Both the position numbers and the translations under genes were made by a program. 64,000 nucleotides of DNA from Kaistia terrae (GTDB lineage: Bacteria > Pseudomonadota > Alphaproteobacteria > Rhizobiales > Kaistiaceae), in NCBI RefSeq assembly GCF_026344005.1, contig NZ_JAPKNH010000007.1, forward strand, positions 1-64,000, given 5' to 3'. Positions 44,633-53,728 of the stretch are shown here, one piece after another. The notes beneath the pieces were generated by a model, which was not told the origin of the DNA, made no database searches, and saw nothing but the letters and a program-made list of their open reading frames with translations. Within the stretch, counting starts at the first letter, position 1. Every line of letters begins with the position of its first letter.

Positions 44633-45415
44633 ATGAGAGCATCCTGCCTGTATGTCCCGCTGGTGCTGGCAGCGATAGCCACTCCGGCCCTTGCTGCGGA
44701 TCTGGCGCCGGTGCCAGTCGAGCCCGTGGCTCCGACGCAGGATTGGCGCTTCCAGGCCACCATTTATGGCTGGGCCGCGGGCGTCAGCGGCGATGCCGGC
44801 GTCCTCGGCCTGCCGCCCCAGAACGTCAACGTCACGCCGTGGGAAGCGATCGAGGAACTCAAGGGCGCCGTGATGGGGTCGTTCATCGCCGAATATGGCG
44901 ACTGGATGATCGCCACCGACCTGATGTGGACCGAGGTCGGGCAGAATGACTCGGTCGGAGATCGGGGCGCTCATCTCGACTTCGTCCAGAAGCAACTGAC
45001 GGCCTCGGCAATCGTCGGCTACAAGATCCCGCTCAACATCCCCAATCTCGATGTGAGTGCGACGGCCGGTTTCCGCTATCAGCGCCTCAACGTGTCGCTC
45101 GATTTCGACGCCGCCGACCCGGCCTTCTCCTTCGACGAGGACCGGACCAAGCAGTGGATCGACCCGACCGTCGGCGTCACCATGCACTATGATTTCAACG
45201 AGCGCTGGTTCCTCAACGCGCTCGCCGATGTCGGCGGCTTCGACGTCGGTTCGAATCTCACGGCTCAGGGTTTTGCCGCCGTCGGCTACAACTGGACGAA
45301 GACGATCTCGACCGCGCTCGGATACCGGGTACTCTACACGGATTACGAGAAAGACGGCTTCGTCTACGACATGACCCAGCAAGGCGTATTCACCAGCCTC
45401 GGCGTCCATTTCTAG
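44633..45415 (+). CDS. outer-membrane beta-barrel protein
   Basis: A 260-residue protein with a signal peptide ending PALAADL and repeated amphipathic strands rich in aromatic residues, closing with Phe (LGVHF), the pattern of outer-membrane barrels recognised by BAM. Length and blocks (WRFQATIYGWAAGVSGD at the start) match a group of rhizobial outer-membrane proteins of unknown role. GAGGGG precedes the ATG. A DUF992 gene follows 43 bases later. Confidence 0.82.
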   Translation: MRASCLYVPLVLAAIATPALAADLAPVPVEPVAPTQDWRFQATIYGWAAGVSGDAGVLGLPPQNVNVTPWEAIEELKGAVMGSFIAEYGDWMIATDLMWTEVGQNDSVGDRGAHLDFVQKQLTASAIVGYKIPLNIPNLDVSATAGFRYQRLNVSLDFDAADPAFSFDEDRTKQWIDPTVGVTMHYDFNERWFLNALADVGGFDVGSNLTAQGFAAVGYNWTKTISTALGYRVLYTDYEKDGFVYDMTQQGVFTSLGVHF

Positions 45416-45458
45416 TCGCGGCTCTGCATTGACCCCATCGTTTAGCAAAGGCTTTTCC

Positions 45459-45959
45459 ATGTCGTTCCTTGCCTTCCGCACCATTTTGCCCGCCGGTGGC
45501 CTCGCCATTGCCGCGTCGCTGCTGTTTGCCCCCGCCACCATGGCGCAGTCCGAAACCAAAGTCGGCACGCTCACCTGCGATGTGTCCGGCGGCGTCGGCC
45601 TGATCCTGGTCGAAAAGCAGACCATGACCTGCCAGTTCAAGCCGGCACAGGATGCAGGACCGACCACCGGCTACACCGGCAAGATCGAAACCTTCGGCGT
45701 CGCGCTTGGCGGCATCGAGCAGGGTCATCTGATTTGGGGCGTTATCACCCAGACCAACAATGCGCCGCCGGTTGGCGCGCTTGCCGGCAAGTATGTCGGT
45801 GCCAGCGCTGACGCCGCCTTCGGCCCCGGCCTCGGCGCCAATGCGCTGGTCGGAGGCTCGGGCAATGCCTTTGCACTGCAGCCGGTTTCCGTCGAGGGCG
45901 AGATCGGCATCAATATCGCCGTCGGCGTGACGCAGCTGACCCTGGCCGCTGCGCCCTGA
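45459..45959 (+). CDS. DUF992 family exported protein
   Basis: A 166-residue protein with a signal peptide (cleavage about residue 27, after TMAQ) and the DUF992 pattern: KVGTLTCDVSGGVGLIL near residue 30, TMTCQF, then Y-x-G-x-I near 65, and GANALVGGSGNAFALQP. Found in Hyphomicrobiales, function unknown, periplasmic or outer-membrane associated. The frame is open from 45429 but the ATG at 45459 starts a clean signal peptide. A strong terminator follows. Confidence 0.9.
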   Translation: MSFLAFRTILPAGGLAIAASLLFAPATMAQSETKVGTLTCDVSGGVGLILVEKQTMTCQFKPAQDAGPTTGYTGKIETFGVALGGIEQGHLIWGVITQTNNAPPVGALAGKYVGASADAAFGPGLGANALVGGSGNAFALQPVSVEGEIGINIAVGVTQLTLAAAP

Positions 45960-45993
45960 TCGGGCAGACGCGAACCCTTCGGCAAAACTCTTC

Positions 45994-46024
45994 AGCGCGC
46001 GGCTCCAGGGCCGCGCGCTTTTTT
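45994..46024 (+). terminator. terminator after the DUF992 gene
   Basis: AGCGCGCGGC and GCCGCGCGCT pair across a short loop, followed by six T residues, 34 bases after the stop. Confidence 0.88.
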
Positions 46025-46229
46025 CGTCGCGATGGAACCGCCTCCCTCGCGCAATCCTCGATGGCAAATCCGCCACGAACCCCGGCAAAATTCGGTCATG
46101 CCCGCCGCAAGGCCGATCAATGGCCGCATGGTACCCGCGCCCGCTTCTCCCCACTCGACGCGCCGTGTAACAGTAACGTCGGAACGTCCAGCAAGGCGCT
46201 CTCTGATCAGACTGTGTTGCGGGGGTCGT

Positions 46230-47402
46230 GTGTCGTCAGTTGCCTGTCTTTTTTCCAGGGCCGTCCTGATCCTCGGATTGGCGCTTGGACTTTCCGCGTG
46301 CGCCTCGCGGCCGCAGGGCGTGCTGACGCCCGTCAAGGCGAATGCGGCTGTCGCGCAAAAGGTCGACCTGCTGGTCGCCACCACGCGCGCCCCGGCCGAG
46401 GCGCCAGGCGTCTATTTCAACGGCGAGCGCGGACCCGATCTGACACTGAGCAACATCGTCGTCTCTATCCCCGACAAGCGCGCGGTCGGCTCGATCCAGT
46501 GGCCGAGCCGAGTACCCGGCGACCCCGCCCGCGATTTCGTCACCACCCAGGTGACGCCAATGCAGGTCGGCGAGGCGAAGGACTGGTTCAAGCGAACCTC
46601 CGGCAAGAAGCGCCGGGTGCTGATCTTCGTGCATGGCTTTAACACGCAATTCGCCGACAGCGTCTTCCGCTTTGCTCAGATCGTCCATGACACCGACGCC
46701 AATGTGGCGCCGATCCTGTTCTCATGGCCGTCGCGTGGCAGCGTATTCGACTATAATTACGACCGCGAGAGCGCCAATTATTCGCGCAGCGAGCTGGCAG
46801 CCGTCATCCGCGCCGCCGCCAGCAGCCCTGCCGTCTCCGACGTCACCATCATGGCCCACTCGATGGGCGGCTGGCTCGCCGTCGAGGCGCTGCGCCAGAT
46901 CGCGCTGCAGGAAGGCCGCGTCCCGGCCAAGGTATCGAACCTCATCCTTGCCTCGCCCGATCTCGACATCGATGTCTTCCGCAAGCAGGTGCTGGAGATG
47001 GGGCCGAAGCGGCCGCACATCACCCTGTTCGTCTCGCAGAACGATCGGGCGCTTCGCCTGTCAAGGCTGCTTTCGGGCCGGATGACGCGTCTCGGCGCGG
47101 TCGACATCACCCGGGAGCCGTATCTGTCGCAGATGGAGACATCGACCGGTATCACCATCCTCGACCTGACGGCGCTGCAGAACGGCGACCGCCTCAATCA
47201 CAGCAAGTTCGCTACCAGCCCCGAGGTCGTGCAGCTGATGGGCGACCGGTTGATCCAGGGCCAGTCGGTTAGCGATTCAAGCCTCGGCGGCCCAACCACG
47301 TTGGGAACGACGACGCTGGGCGCCGGCCAGGTGCTCGGTTCGGCAGCGGGCGCGGTACTGTCGGCCCCTATCCTGATTTTTGAAAGCGCCGCCCGGAAAT
47401 AG
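46230..47402 (+). CDS. alpha/beta hydrolase lipoprotein (DUF900 type)
   Basis: A 390-residue protein from GTG 46230. A hydrophobic signal ends in LGLSAC, a lipobox, so it should be a lipoprotein. The DUF900 hydrolase region begins VDLLVATTRAP; HGFNTQFADSVFRFAQ carries the oxyanion segment, AHSMGG the nucleophile Ser and its elbow, and the Asp and His follow (near SPDLDID and LNHSKF). The substrate is unknown. The frame extends to 46032 with no good ribosome site, so the start is a judgement. Confidence 0.82.
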   Translation: MSSVACLFSRAVLILGLALGLSACASRPQGVLTPVKANAAVAQKVDLLVATTRAPAEAPGVYFNGERGPDLTLSNIVVSIPDKRAVGSIQWPSRVPGDPARDFVTTQVTPMQVGEAKDWFKRTSGKKRRVLIFVHGFNTQFADSVFRFAQIVHDTDANVAPILFSWPSRGSVFDYNYDRESANYSRSELAAVIRAAASSPAVSDVTIMAHSMGGWLAVEALRQIALQEGRVPAKVSNLILASPDLDIDVFRKQVLEMGPKRPHITLFVSQNDRALRLSRLLSGRMTRLGAVDITREPYLSQMETSTGITILDLTALQNGDRLNHSKFATSPEVVQLMGDRLIQGQSVSDSSLGGPTTLGTTTLGAGQVLGSAAGAVLSAPILIFESAARK

Positions 47403-47457
47403 CGGGCGTCGTTTTTGGCGCGGAACGCCGAAAGGCAGTTCTGCAGCACCCCATGTC

Positions 47458-47586
47458 CAACATCCTGAGGAGGCTTTCGAAGAAAGCCGTCTCGAAGGAC
47501 GCACGACGGAAGGGCAGGATCTGCTTGGGTTTGCGCGACGGCTCTGCGTCCTTCGAGACGGCCCTGAGGGCCTCCTCAGGATGTTG
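47458..47586. repeat. long imperfect inverted repeat (REP-like)
   Basis: CAACATCCTGAGGAGGC and its exact complement bound the element. Inside them GTCTCGAAGGACGCA and its exact complement form a second pair. This CATCCTGAGGA/TCTCGAAGGA pattern is a widespread palindromic repeat in rhizobial genomes. Confidence 0.7.
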
Positions 47587-47671
47587 AGGGCGGGGCTCTG
47601 CAAAGGTCTCCTCAGGGAGATCCACCGCCGCAGCCGAAGTTTTTCCCTAACCGCATCAACGCGCACAAAAC

Positions 47672-47706
47672 GAAAAAAGGCCGCGGAGAACCGCGGCCTT
47701 TTTCGT
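47672..47706. terminator. bidirectional terminator between convergent genes
   Basis: GGCCGCGG and its complement with the loop AGAA are flanked by A-rich sequence on the left and T-rich sequence on the right, so it can stop transcription of the hydrolase gene and, from the other side, of the RND pump. A second GC hairpin lies at 47749-47773, directly after the RND stop. Confidence 0.8.
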
Positions 47707-47777
47707 TCAGCAAGCTTCCGACAGATAGCCGGCGCCAGCAAACAGAACTGCCGGCGCCCGAAGGCGCCGGCAGGAAC

Positions 47778-50700
47778 TCAGGCCTTCGCTGCAGCCAGCG
47801 GAGCGGCGGGAGCAGTTGGAGCCGGCGCGCCCTCCTTGCCGCGATAGAAGGTCACGTAAAGCGTCGGCAGGAACACCAGCGTCAGGATCGTCGCGACGAG
47901 CAGGCCGCCCATGATGGCAAACGCCATCGGGCCCCAGAAGATCGTCGCCGCGATCGGGATCATGCCGAGAACGGTCGAAATCGCCGTCAGCATGATCGGC
48001 CGGAAACGCGACACCGTCGCCTCGACCACGGCATCCCAGATCGGCAGACCGCGCTTCCGCTCCGCCTCGATCTGCTCGATCAGGATCACGGCATTCTTCG
48101 CGATCAGGCCGAGCAGGGAGAGGATGCCGAGAATGGCGACGAAGCCAAGCGGCCGGTTGAACAGGAACAACGCGCCCACCACACCGATCAGGCCCATCGG
48201 CACGACGCAGAGCACGATCAGGAGCCTGCCGAAGCTTTGCAGCTGCGCCATAAGGAACGACACCATCAGGAACAGCATAATCGGCACGACCGCCATCACG
48301 GATTGCAGCGACTGGGCGCTTTCCTCGACGACGCCGCCGACGGCAATGTTGTAGCCCGCCGGCAAAGTGGCCCGCAGCGCTTCGACCGAATCCGTCAGCT
48401 CGGCCACCACCGCCTCCGGCGAACCGCCGGCGCGAACGTCGGACTGTACCGTGAGAGTCGGCACGCGGTCGCGACGCCAGATCAGCGGATACTCCTGGCC
48501 GAAGTCGAAGGTCGCGAACTGGCTCAGCGGTACGGTGCGGCCATTGGGCAGCGGCACCTGCAGCGTCTGCAGGTTGGCGAGCGACACACGCTGTTCGTCG
48601 GTTGCCCGCGCGATGACATCGACCAGATAGATATCGTCGCGAACCTGCGTCACCGTGGTTCCGGTCACGACGGCGTTGAGCGCCGAGGCCAGCGCCTGCG
48701 AGCTAAGCCCGAGAAGGCGCGCCTGGTCCTGGTCGATCTTGACGCGCACCATGCGCGCCGGCTCCATCCAGTCGAAGTTGACGCGCTTGGTGTCCGGGTT
48801 GGCGGAGACGATCTGGGCCAGGCGCATGGAGATTTCCCGCACCTGATCGACATCCGGACCGCTGACGCGATACTGCACCGGCCAGCCGACCGGCGGCCCA
48901 AGTTCAAGCGGTGCGACGCGCGATACCGAATCCGGGAACTGTTCCGCGAGCTTGGTCTCGAGACGCTTTTCCAGCCGAAGCCTGGCATCGACGTCCTTGG
49001 CGATCACGACCGCCTGGGCGAAGAACTCGTTCGGCAGCTCGACATTGAGCGGCAGGTAGAAGCGGATCGCGCCGCGACCGATATAGGTGCTCCAGCGCTC
49101 GACATCGGGGTCGTCGCGCATGATGTCGTCGAACCGGGCCGAGACGTCGCCGCTCTGATAGATCGACGCGTTCTGCGGCAGGCGCAGGTCGACCATCAAC
49201 TCGGTACGGTCCGAGGCCGGGAAGAACTGTCGCGGCACATGCGGCATCAGCAGCAGCGCGCCGACAAAGGCCGCGATCGTCAAACCGATCGTGATCCAGC
49301 GCATCCGCATCGCGGTAAGCAGGATCGTGCGGAAAACCCGCACGATGATGCTGACCTTGTTCGGATCGGGCTTGTCCTTCGGCGCCTTGAGCAGCACGGC
49401 GCCGATCAGCGGCGAGAAGATCACCGCGCCGAGCCAGGACACGACCAGCGCGATGCCGACGACGGCGAAGATCGAGAAGGTGTATTCGCCGGCAGAGCTC
49501 TGGGCGAAACCGATCGGCACGAAGCCGGCCGCCGTGACGAGCGTACCCGTCAGCATGGCGAGCGCCAGCGTCTTGAACGTATTGGCCGCCGCGTCTTCCT
49601 TGCTCTCTCCTGCGGCCAGTCTCGATGTCATCGAGTCGACGGTCGTCATCGCGTCATCGACCAGAAGGCTGAGCGCGATGATCAGCGCGCCGAGCGAGAT
49701 GCGCTGCAGGTCGATGCCGACGATGTTCATGACGGCGAACACCATCGCCAGCGAAATCGGGATCGCCAGCGCCACCACCGTGCCGGCGCGAATGCCGAGG
49801 CTGACGAAGCTCACCACCGCGATGATGGCGATCGCCTGCCAGAGCGAGGTGGTGAAATCGCCGATAGCCTCGTCGACGACGACGGCCTGATCGGCCACCA
49901 GCGTCGGCTGGACGCCGAGCGGAAGGTTGGCGGTGATCTCCGCCATCGCGCTTCGGAGGTTGTTGCCGAGGGCGAGGATGTCGCCGCCTTCGCGCATGGC
50001 GATGCCGAGACCGATCGCCGGCTTGCCGTCGACACGGAATTGCGGCTGCGGCGGGCTCGAATAGCCGCGACGGATTTCGGCGATGTCGCGCAGGCGGATC
50101 AACCGTCCATTGGCGACGACGTTGAGGCCAAGCAGGTCCTGCTCGCTCTCGAACGCGCCGGAAACCCGCATCGAGATGCGTTCTTCACCCGTCTCGAGCA
50201 CGCCTGCCGGACTGACAACGTTCTGCGCCCGGAGCGCATTCAGCAGCGCCGTGCGGTCGATGCCCATCCCTGCGAGCTGCTTGGTCGAGAACTCGACATA
50301 GATCTTCTCGTCCTGCGCGCCGATGATCTCGATCTGCGAGACATCCGGCACCTGCAGCAGCCGCGAACGGGCGGCCTCGACATAATCGCGCAGTTCGCGA
50401 TGGGTGAAACCGTCGGCGGTGAAGCCGTAAATGGTACCGAACGTATCGCCGAACGAGTCATTGAAGAACGGGCCGAGCACGCCGCTGGGCAGCGTCTGGC
50501 GGATGTCGCCCATGCCCTTGCGAACCTCGTACCAGACATCGGGAACCTCGGCCGACGTCACTTCCTGGCGCAGGTTGACGAACAGCGTCGTGCTGCCGGC
50601 GCTGGTCGACGAGCGAACGTCATCGACCTCGGGAATTTCCTGGATCTTGCGTTCGAGCCGCTCGGTGACCTGGTTGAGCGTGTCGTCGATCGTCGCGCCG

Positions 50701-50864
50701 GGCCAGACGGCATGCACGATCATCGTCTTGATGGTGATCGGCGGATCTTCGTTGCGGCCAAGGCTTATGAAGGATGCGATGCCCGCAACCATCACCGCGA
50801 TCATCCAGTAGACGATGAACGAGCGATGGTTGAGAGACCAGGCAGAGAGGTTGAGGCCGCTCAT
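47778..50864 (-). CDS. RND-family efflux permease
   Basis: A 1028-residue HAE1-type pump of full length. Membrane segment 1 (about 12-33) is followed by the LGRNEDPPI block; LVDDAMTTVDSM in the fourth segment holds the acidic pair that carries protons. Two large periplasmic regions alternate with 12 membrane segments. It should export hydrophobic compounds or metals by proton exchange. The ATG overlaps the adaptor gene by four bases. No outer-membrane channel gene lies next to it, so a shared TolC-like protein must serve. Confidence 0.94.
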   Translation of the reverse strand: MSGLNLSAWSLNHRSFIVYWMIAVMVAGIASFISLGRNEDPPITIKTMIVHAVWPGATIDDTLNQVTERLERKIQEIPEVDDVRSSTSAGSTTLFVNLRQEVTSAEVPDVWYEVRKGMGDIRQTLPSGVLGPFFNDSFGDTFGTIYGFTADGFTHRELRDYVEAARSRLLQVPDVSQIEIIGAQDEKIYVEFSTKQLAGMGIDRTALLNALRAQNVVSPAGVLETGEERISMRVSGAFESEQDLLGLNVVANGRLIRLRDIAEIRRGYSSPPQPQFRVDGKPAIGLGIAMREGGDILALGNNLRSAMAEITANLPLGVQPTLVADQAVVVDEAIGDFTTSLWQAIAIIAVVSFVSLGIRAGTVVALAIPISLAMVFAVMNIVGIDLQRISLGALIIALSLLVDDAMTTVDSMTSRLAAGESKEDAAANTFKTLALAMLTGTLVTAAGFVPIGFAQSSAGEYTFSIFAVVGIALVVSWLGAVIFSPLIGAVLLKAPKDKPDPNKVSIIVRVFRTILLTAMRMRWITIGLTIAAFVGALLLMPHVPRQFFPASDRTELMVDLRLPQNASIYQSGDVSARFDDIMRDDPDVERWSTYIGRGAIRFYLPLNVELPNEFFAQAVVIAKDVDARLRLEKRLETKLAEQFPDSVSRVAPLELGPPVGWPVQYRVSGPDVDQVREISMRLAQIVSANPDTKRVNFDWMEPARMVRVKIDQDQARLLGLSSQALASALNAVVTGTTVTQVRDDIYLVDVIARATDEQRVSLANLQTLQVPLPNGRTVPLSQFATFDFGQEYPLIWRRDRVPTLTVQSDVRAGGSPEAVVAELTDSVEALRATLPAGYNIAVGGVVEESAQSLQSVMAVVPIMLFLMVSFLMAQLQSFGRLLIVLCVVPMGLIGVVGALFLFNRPLGFVAILGILSLLGLIAKNAVILIEQIEAERKRGLPIWDAVVEATVSRFRPIMLTAISTVLGMIPIAATIFWGPMAFAIMGGLLVATILTLVFLPTLYVTFYRGKEGAPAPTAPAAPLAAAKA

Positions 50865-51973
50865 TTGGCGGCCCCGAGCAGACGGACCTTCTGGCCCGGA
50901 TGAAGCGCCTGAACACCGGCGGTGACGACGATGTCACCTGTCTCCAGGCCGGTGGATACGACAACCGTCGCCGGGTCGTGGCGGACGATCTCGATATTGC
51001 GCAGCGAGACGGTCGAGGCGACCGGATCGACGATCCAGACGGCCGGGTTCTGCTCGGAGGTCGTCAGCGCGGTCGCCGGAATGGCGATCACCGGAACCGA
51101 GTCCATGACCATCGTGCCGGTGACCGTCGAGCCGAGGCGGAGACCGGCCGGCGGGTTGTCCAGACCGACGCGGACGGGGAAGTTCCGGGTCTGCGCATCG
51201 GCCTGCGGCGCGATTTCGCGGACGCGGCCCACGGCGGTGACCGACGGATCGTCGGTCAGGCGAACGCTGACCACCGGATCGCTGGGGGCGGTGCGCAGCA
51301 ACTGCGCCGGCACGTCGAAGACGGCGTCGCGGCCATCCTGGCGAGCGAGCTGGACGATCATCTGCCCGGCCTGAACCACTTCGCCGGGCTCGGCGCCGCG
51401 GGCGGTGATCGTGCCCGAGACGTCGGCCTTCAATTCCGTGAAGGCGACGCGATCGGTCGCGATCTCAAGCTGGGCCTCGGTATTGTCGACCTGCGCCTGC
51501 GCGGTCTGCAGCGCCTGCTGAGCCTGATCGTAATTGGCGCGGGTGGTAAAGCCGTTGCGCAGCAGATGTTCCTGCCGGCCATAGGCGTTGCGCGCCTGGA
51601 CCAACTGGCCCTCGGCAGCGACATTCGCGGCCTGCGCCGAACGCAGCGCGTTCAACTCGTTGACGGGATCCAGCCTGGCGAGAAGCTGGCCGGCCTCGAC
51701 ACGGTCGCCGACATTGACCGGCCGCTCGATCATGCGGCCGCCGATGCGGAACGCCATGGCCGCTTCGTTCTGGGCCTCGATCTGACCGGTGAGAACAACC
51801 TTCTCGCCGGTCTTTTCGCGCGTGGCGAGGACGGTTCGGACGGGGCGCACTTCCGGCGCCTCCGCTTCGGTCTCTCTCTGGCAGGCAGCCAGGATCGGCG
51901 CCGCGGCAAGGAGAAGAGCCGCGACGCGCACCAGACCGCGCGTGCTCTTCCGACTATCGGCCGGTTTCGTCAC
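50861..51973 (-). CDS. RND efflux adaptor (MFP) lipoprotein
   Basis: A 370-residue adaptor with a signal peptide ending in LAAC (lipobox), the lipoyl half-motif with FRIGGRMIERPVNVGDRV near 75-92, an alpha-hairpin with Ala/Gln repeats about 105-165, and the second half-motif ADVSGTITARGAEPGEVV. It links the RND pump to the outer-membrane channel. It precedes the pump gene with a four-base overlap. The AraC gene 327 bases upstream in the same direction may regulate it. Confidence 0.92.
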   Translation of the reverse strand: MTKPADSRKSTRGLVRVAALLLAAAPILAACQRETEAEAPEVRPVRTVLATREKTGEKVVLTGQIEAQNEAAMAFRIGGRMIERPVNVGDRVEAGQLLARLDPVNELNALRSAQAANVAAEGQLVQARNAYGRQEHLLRNGFTTRANYDQAQQALQTAQAQVDNTEAQLEIATDRVAFTELKADVSGTITARGAEPGEVVQAGQMIVQLARQDGRDAVFDVPAQLLRTAPSDPVVSVRLTDDPSVTAVGRVREIAPQADAQTRNFPVRVGLDNPPAGLRLGSTVTGTMVMDSVPVIAIPATALTTSEQNPAVWIVDPVASTVSLRNIEIVRHDPATVVVSTGLETGDIVVTAGVQALHPGQKVRLLGAAK

Positions 51974-52300
51974 GAAATACCCCTAAGAAAAAATGCGCGA
52001 GGAAAGGCGTCCCAATCGACAACCAGTCCCCCCGCGACCAACACGCCATCTGGCGCAGAACTAACGCTTGTCTGAGGCCGGACCCGCAGGCAGTCAAGGT
52101 TGAACTGACCCTTGTCGGCACAACCGGCCCTTGAGAACTCGCGCCCGTCGCCCGGTGCAGACCAGGCATTTCGGGAAATCTAGCGGCTTGCCAATTCGAA
52201 GGGATGAGCGAGGCATCCCAACCCTGTACGTCGCATCCCAAACGCCCCGTGCGGCCGCGTCGTCGCGCCGCGCCGACGACTGGCGAAACGCGGCGCGCCA
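51974..52300. other. upstream region of the efflux pair
   Basis: These 327 bases hold the presumed promoter of the MFP-RND operon. A stretch with GTCAGTTCAACCTTGACTG near 52092-52110 contains a short inverted repeat (GTCA/TGAC) that could be a regulator site. No gene is visible. Confidence 0.4.
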
Positions 52301-53365
52301 TCATGCGCAGAGCCGCCGGAGAACATCCCCGAAATCCGAGGCAGCGGGACTGAAAATAGGCACGATTCTGGATGGGATCGGCCGGCCCACCGCGGCGGCA
52401 AGGCGCGCTTCGCTCGGGCTATGTCCGAATTCCTGCTTGAAGGAACGGCTGAAGCCGGAGGCATCGCTGAAACCGAAGCCCTCGGCGATCTGGATGATTG
52501 GGCGCTTGTCGGTCACGTCGGAGAGCGCCGCATGCGCCGCGAGCAGCCGTTGGCGATGCACATAACGGGCAACGCCGCCGAAAGGCTCGAACATGCGGTA
52601 CAGTCGCGAGCGGGAAACGCCGAGCGTCTGGCCGAGCTTGTCCGGGCCAAACGTGACCGAGCGCAGGTTCTGCCGGATGATGGTGCGGGCCCGCTCCATC
52701 AGCGTCGCGGCGATCGCGTCCTGGGCGACTTCCAAACGTTCGGCGTTCGGTCGGATGCAAGCGGCGATCATCGAGCGCGTTGCCTCGACGACCTTGGGCA
52801 AATCCGCAACGGCAATCCCGGGCAGTCTCGCCTCGAGACTGGTGAAGTAGTCACCCAACAGCGCGCCGATGCCGTTGTTGGAGACGGAGTCGGACACCCC
52901 GTCAATGCTGCTGAGTCCGTCGCCGAACATCTCGCGCGGCGCATAGAGACTGAGCACGCTTGTATCGTTGGCCGAGCCCTCGAATCTCTGGCCAAGCGAG
53001 CGAAAAAACAGCTGGCGGGAGCTCGGACCGCCTATCGGCGTTCCCGTGCTGTCATTCACCAACACGAAACACCAGTGATCGAGCGGATCCTTCTTGATGT
53101 GCTGCCAGAACCGCATTTGGCCATCGCCAGGCATTTTCGCGCGGGTCAGCGCGAATCCGCCGACGTCCCAGACGGTCTGCTCCGCGGCAAAGCCCTTTTC
53201 GCGGCCGCCTGGAATATCGAAGTCGATCGCCGGCGACATCAGGTGGCGCCACGCCTCGAACTGGTGGCGAATGGGCAGAGTTTTCGTGCTGAATTCAGAG
53301 GGCTTGATCAACGCGGCAGATGTCCCGGTATGCGCTTCCGTCGTCGATTGCAGAGCACGAATCAT
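52301..53365 (-). CDS. AraC-family transcriptional regulator
   Basis: A 354-residue regulator with an AraC-binding-like N-terminal domain (about 20-200, containing VWDVGGFALT and DHWCFVLV) and two C-terminal helix-turn-helix units (LGQTLGVSRSRLYRMF and IAEGFGFSDASGFSRSFK). It is a paralogue of the element-borne regulator at 15444. AAGGGGGA precedes ATG 53365. It is encoded just ahead of the MFP-RND efflux genes, which are likely targets; the divergent gltS is another candidate. Confidence 0.9.
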   Translation of the reverse strand: MIRALQSTTEAHTGTSAALIKPSEFSTKTLPIRHQFEAWRHLMSPAIDFDIPGGREKGFAAEQTVWDVGGFALTRAKMPGDGQMRFWQHIKKDPLDHWCFVLVNDSTGTPIGGPSSRQLFFRSLGQRFEGSANDTSVLSLYAPREMFGDGLSSIDGVSDSVSNNGIGALLGDYFTSLEARLPGIAVADLPKVVEATRSMIAACIRPNAERLEVAQDAIAATLMERARTIIRQNLRSVTFGPDKLGQTLGVSRSRLYRMFEPFGGVARYVHRQRLLAAHAALSDVTDKRPIIQIAEGFGFSDASGFSRSFKQEFGHSPSEARLAAAVGRPIPSRIVPIFSPAASDFGDVLRRLCA

Positions 53366-53728
53366 GCGTCCCCCTTGGCAGGTGCCGACGAGACAGTGCG
53401 GCCGGCGAATTGTACCCTCCCCGCTTGTAGGTGACAAATGATGCAGATCAATAACGCCGCGTAGCCTTCCGCGATGGAACGTTCGGCCCTGCCGTCGCGG
53501 CTCCTTCGCGAAAGGACGCGCATCCGCCGGAGGGGGGCGAGCGAGGATAGACGCCGGCCAGCGTGCCGCATGGCAGGCATACTATTTCCATCGCGTCATG
53601 GTTGCTATCGTGGGCGCGGCGGTCGCGCCGGCAATTATGATTCTGGCCGGCTTCCGCCGCGATCGTCCCGGCGCTCGCCAGCGAACGATCCTAAGCCCGC
53701 ATGACGCAGTAAAAAGGTACCGGCCACA
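53366..53728. other. divergent promoter region between the AraC and GltS genes
   Basis: 363 bases between two divergent starts. Apart from the two ribosome sites I see no conserved element or gene. Confidence 0.35.

Noticed and set aside
48237-50903. 888-codon frame opposite the RND pump
   Set aside because: Antisense shadow, Arg/His/Asp-rich without any domain; the RND frame is unambiguous.
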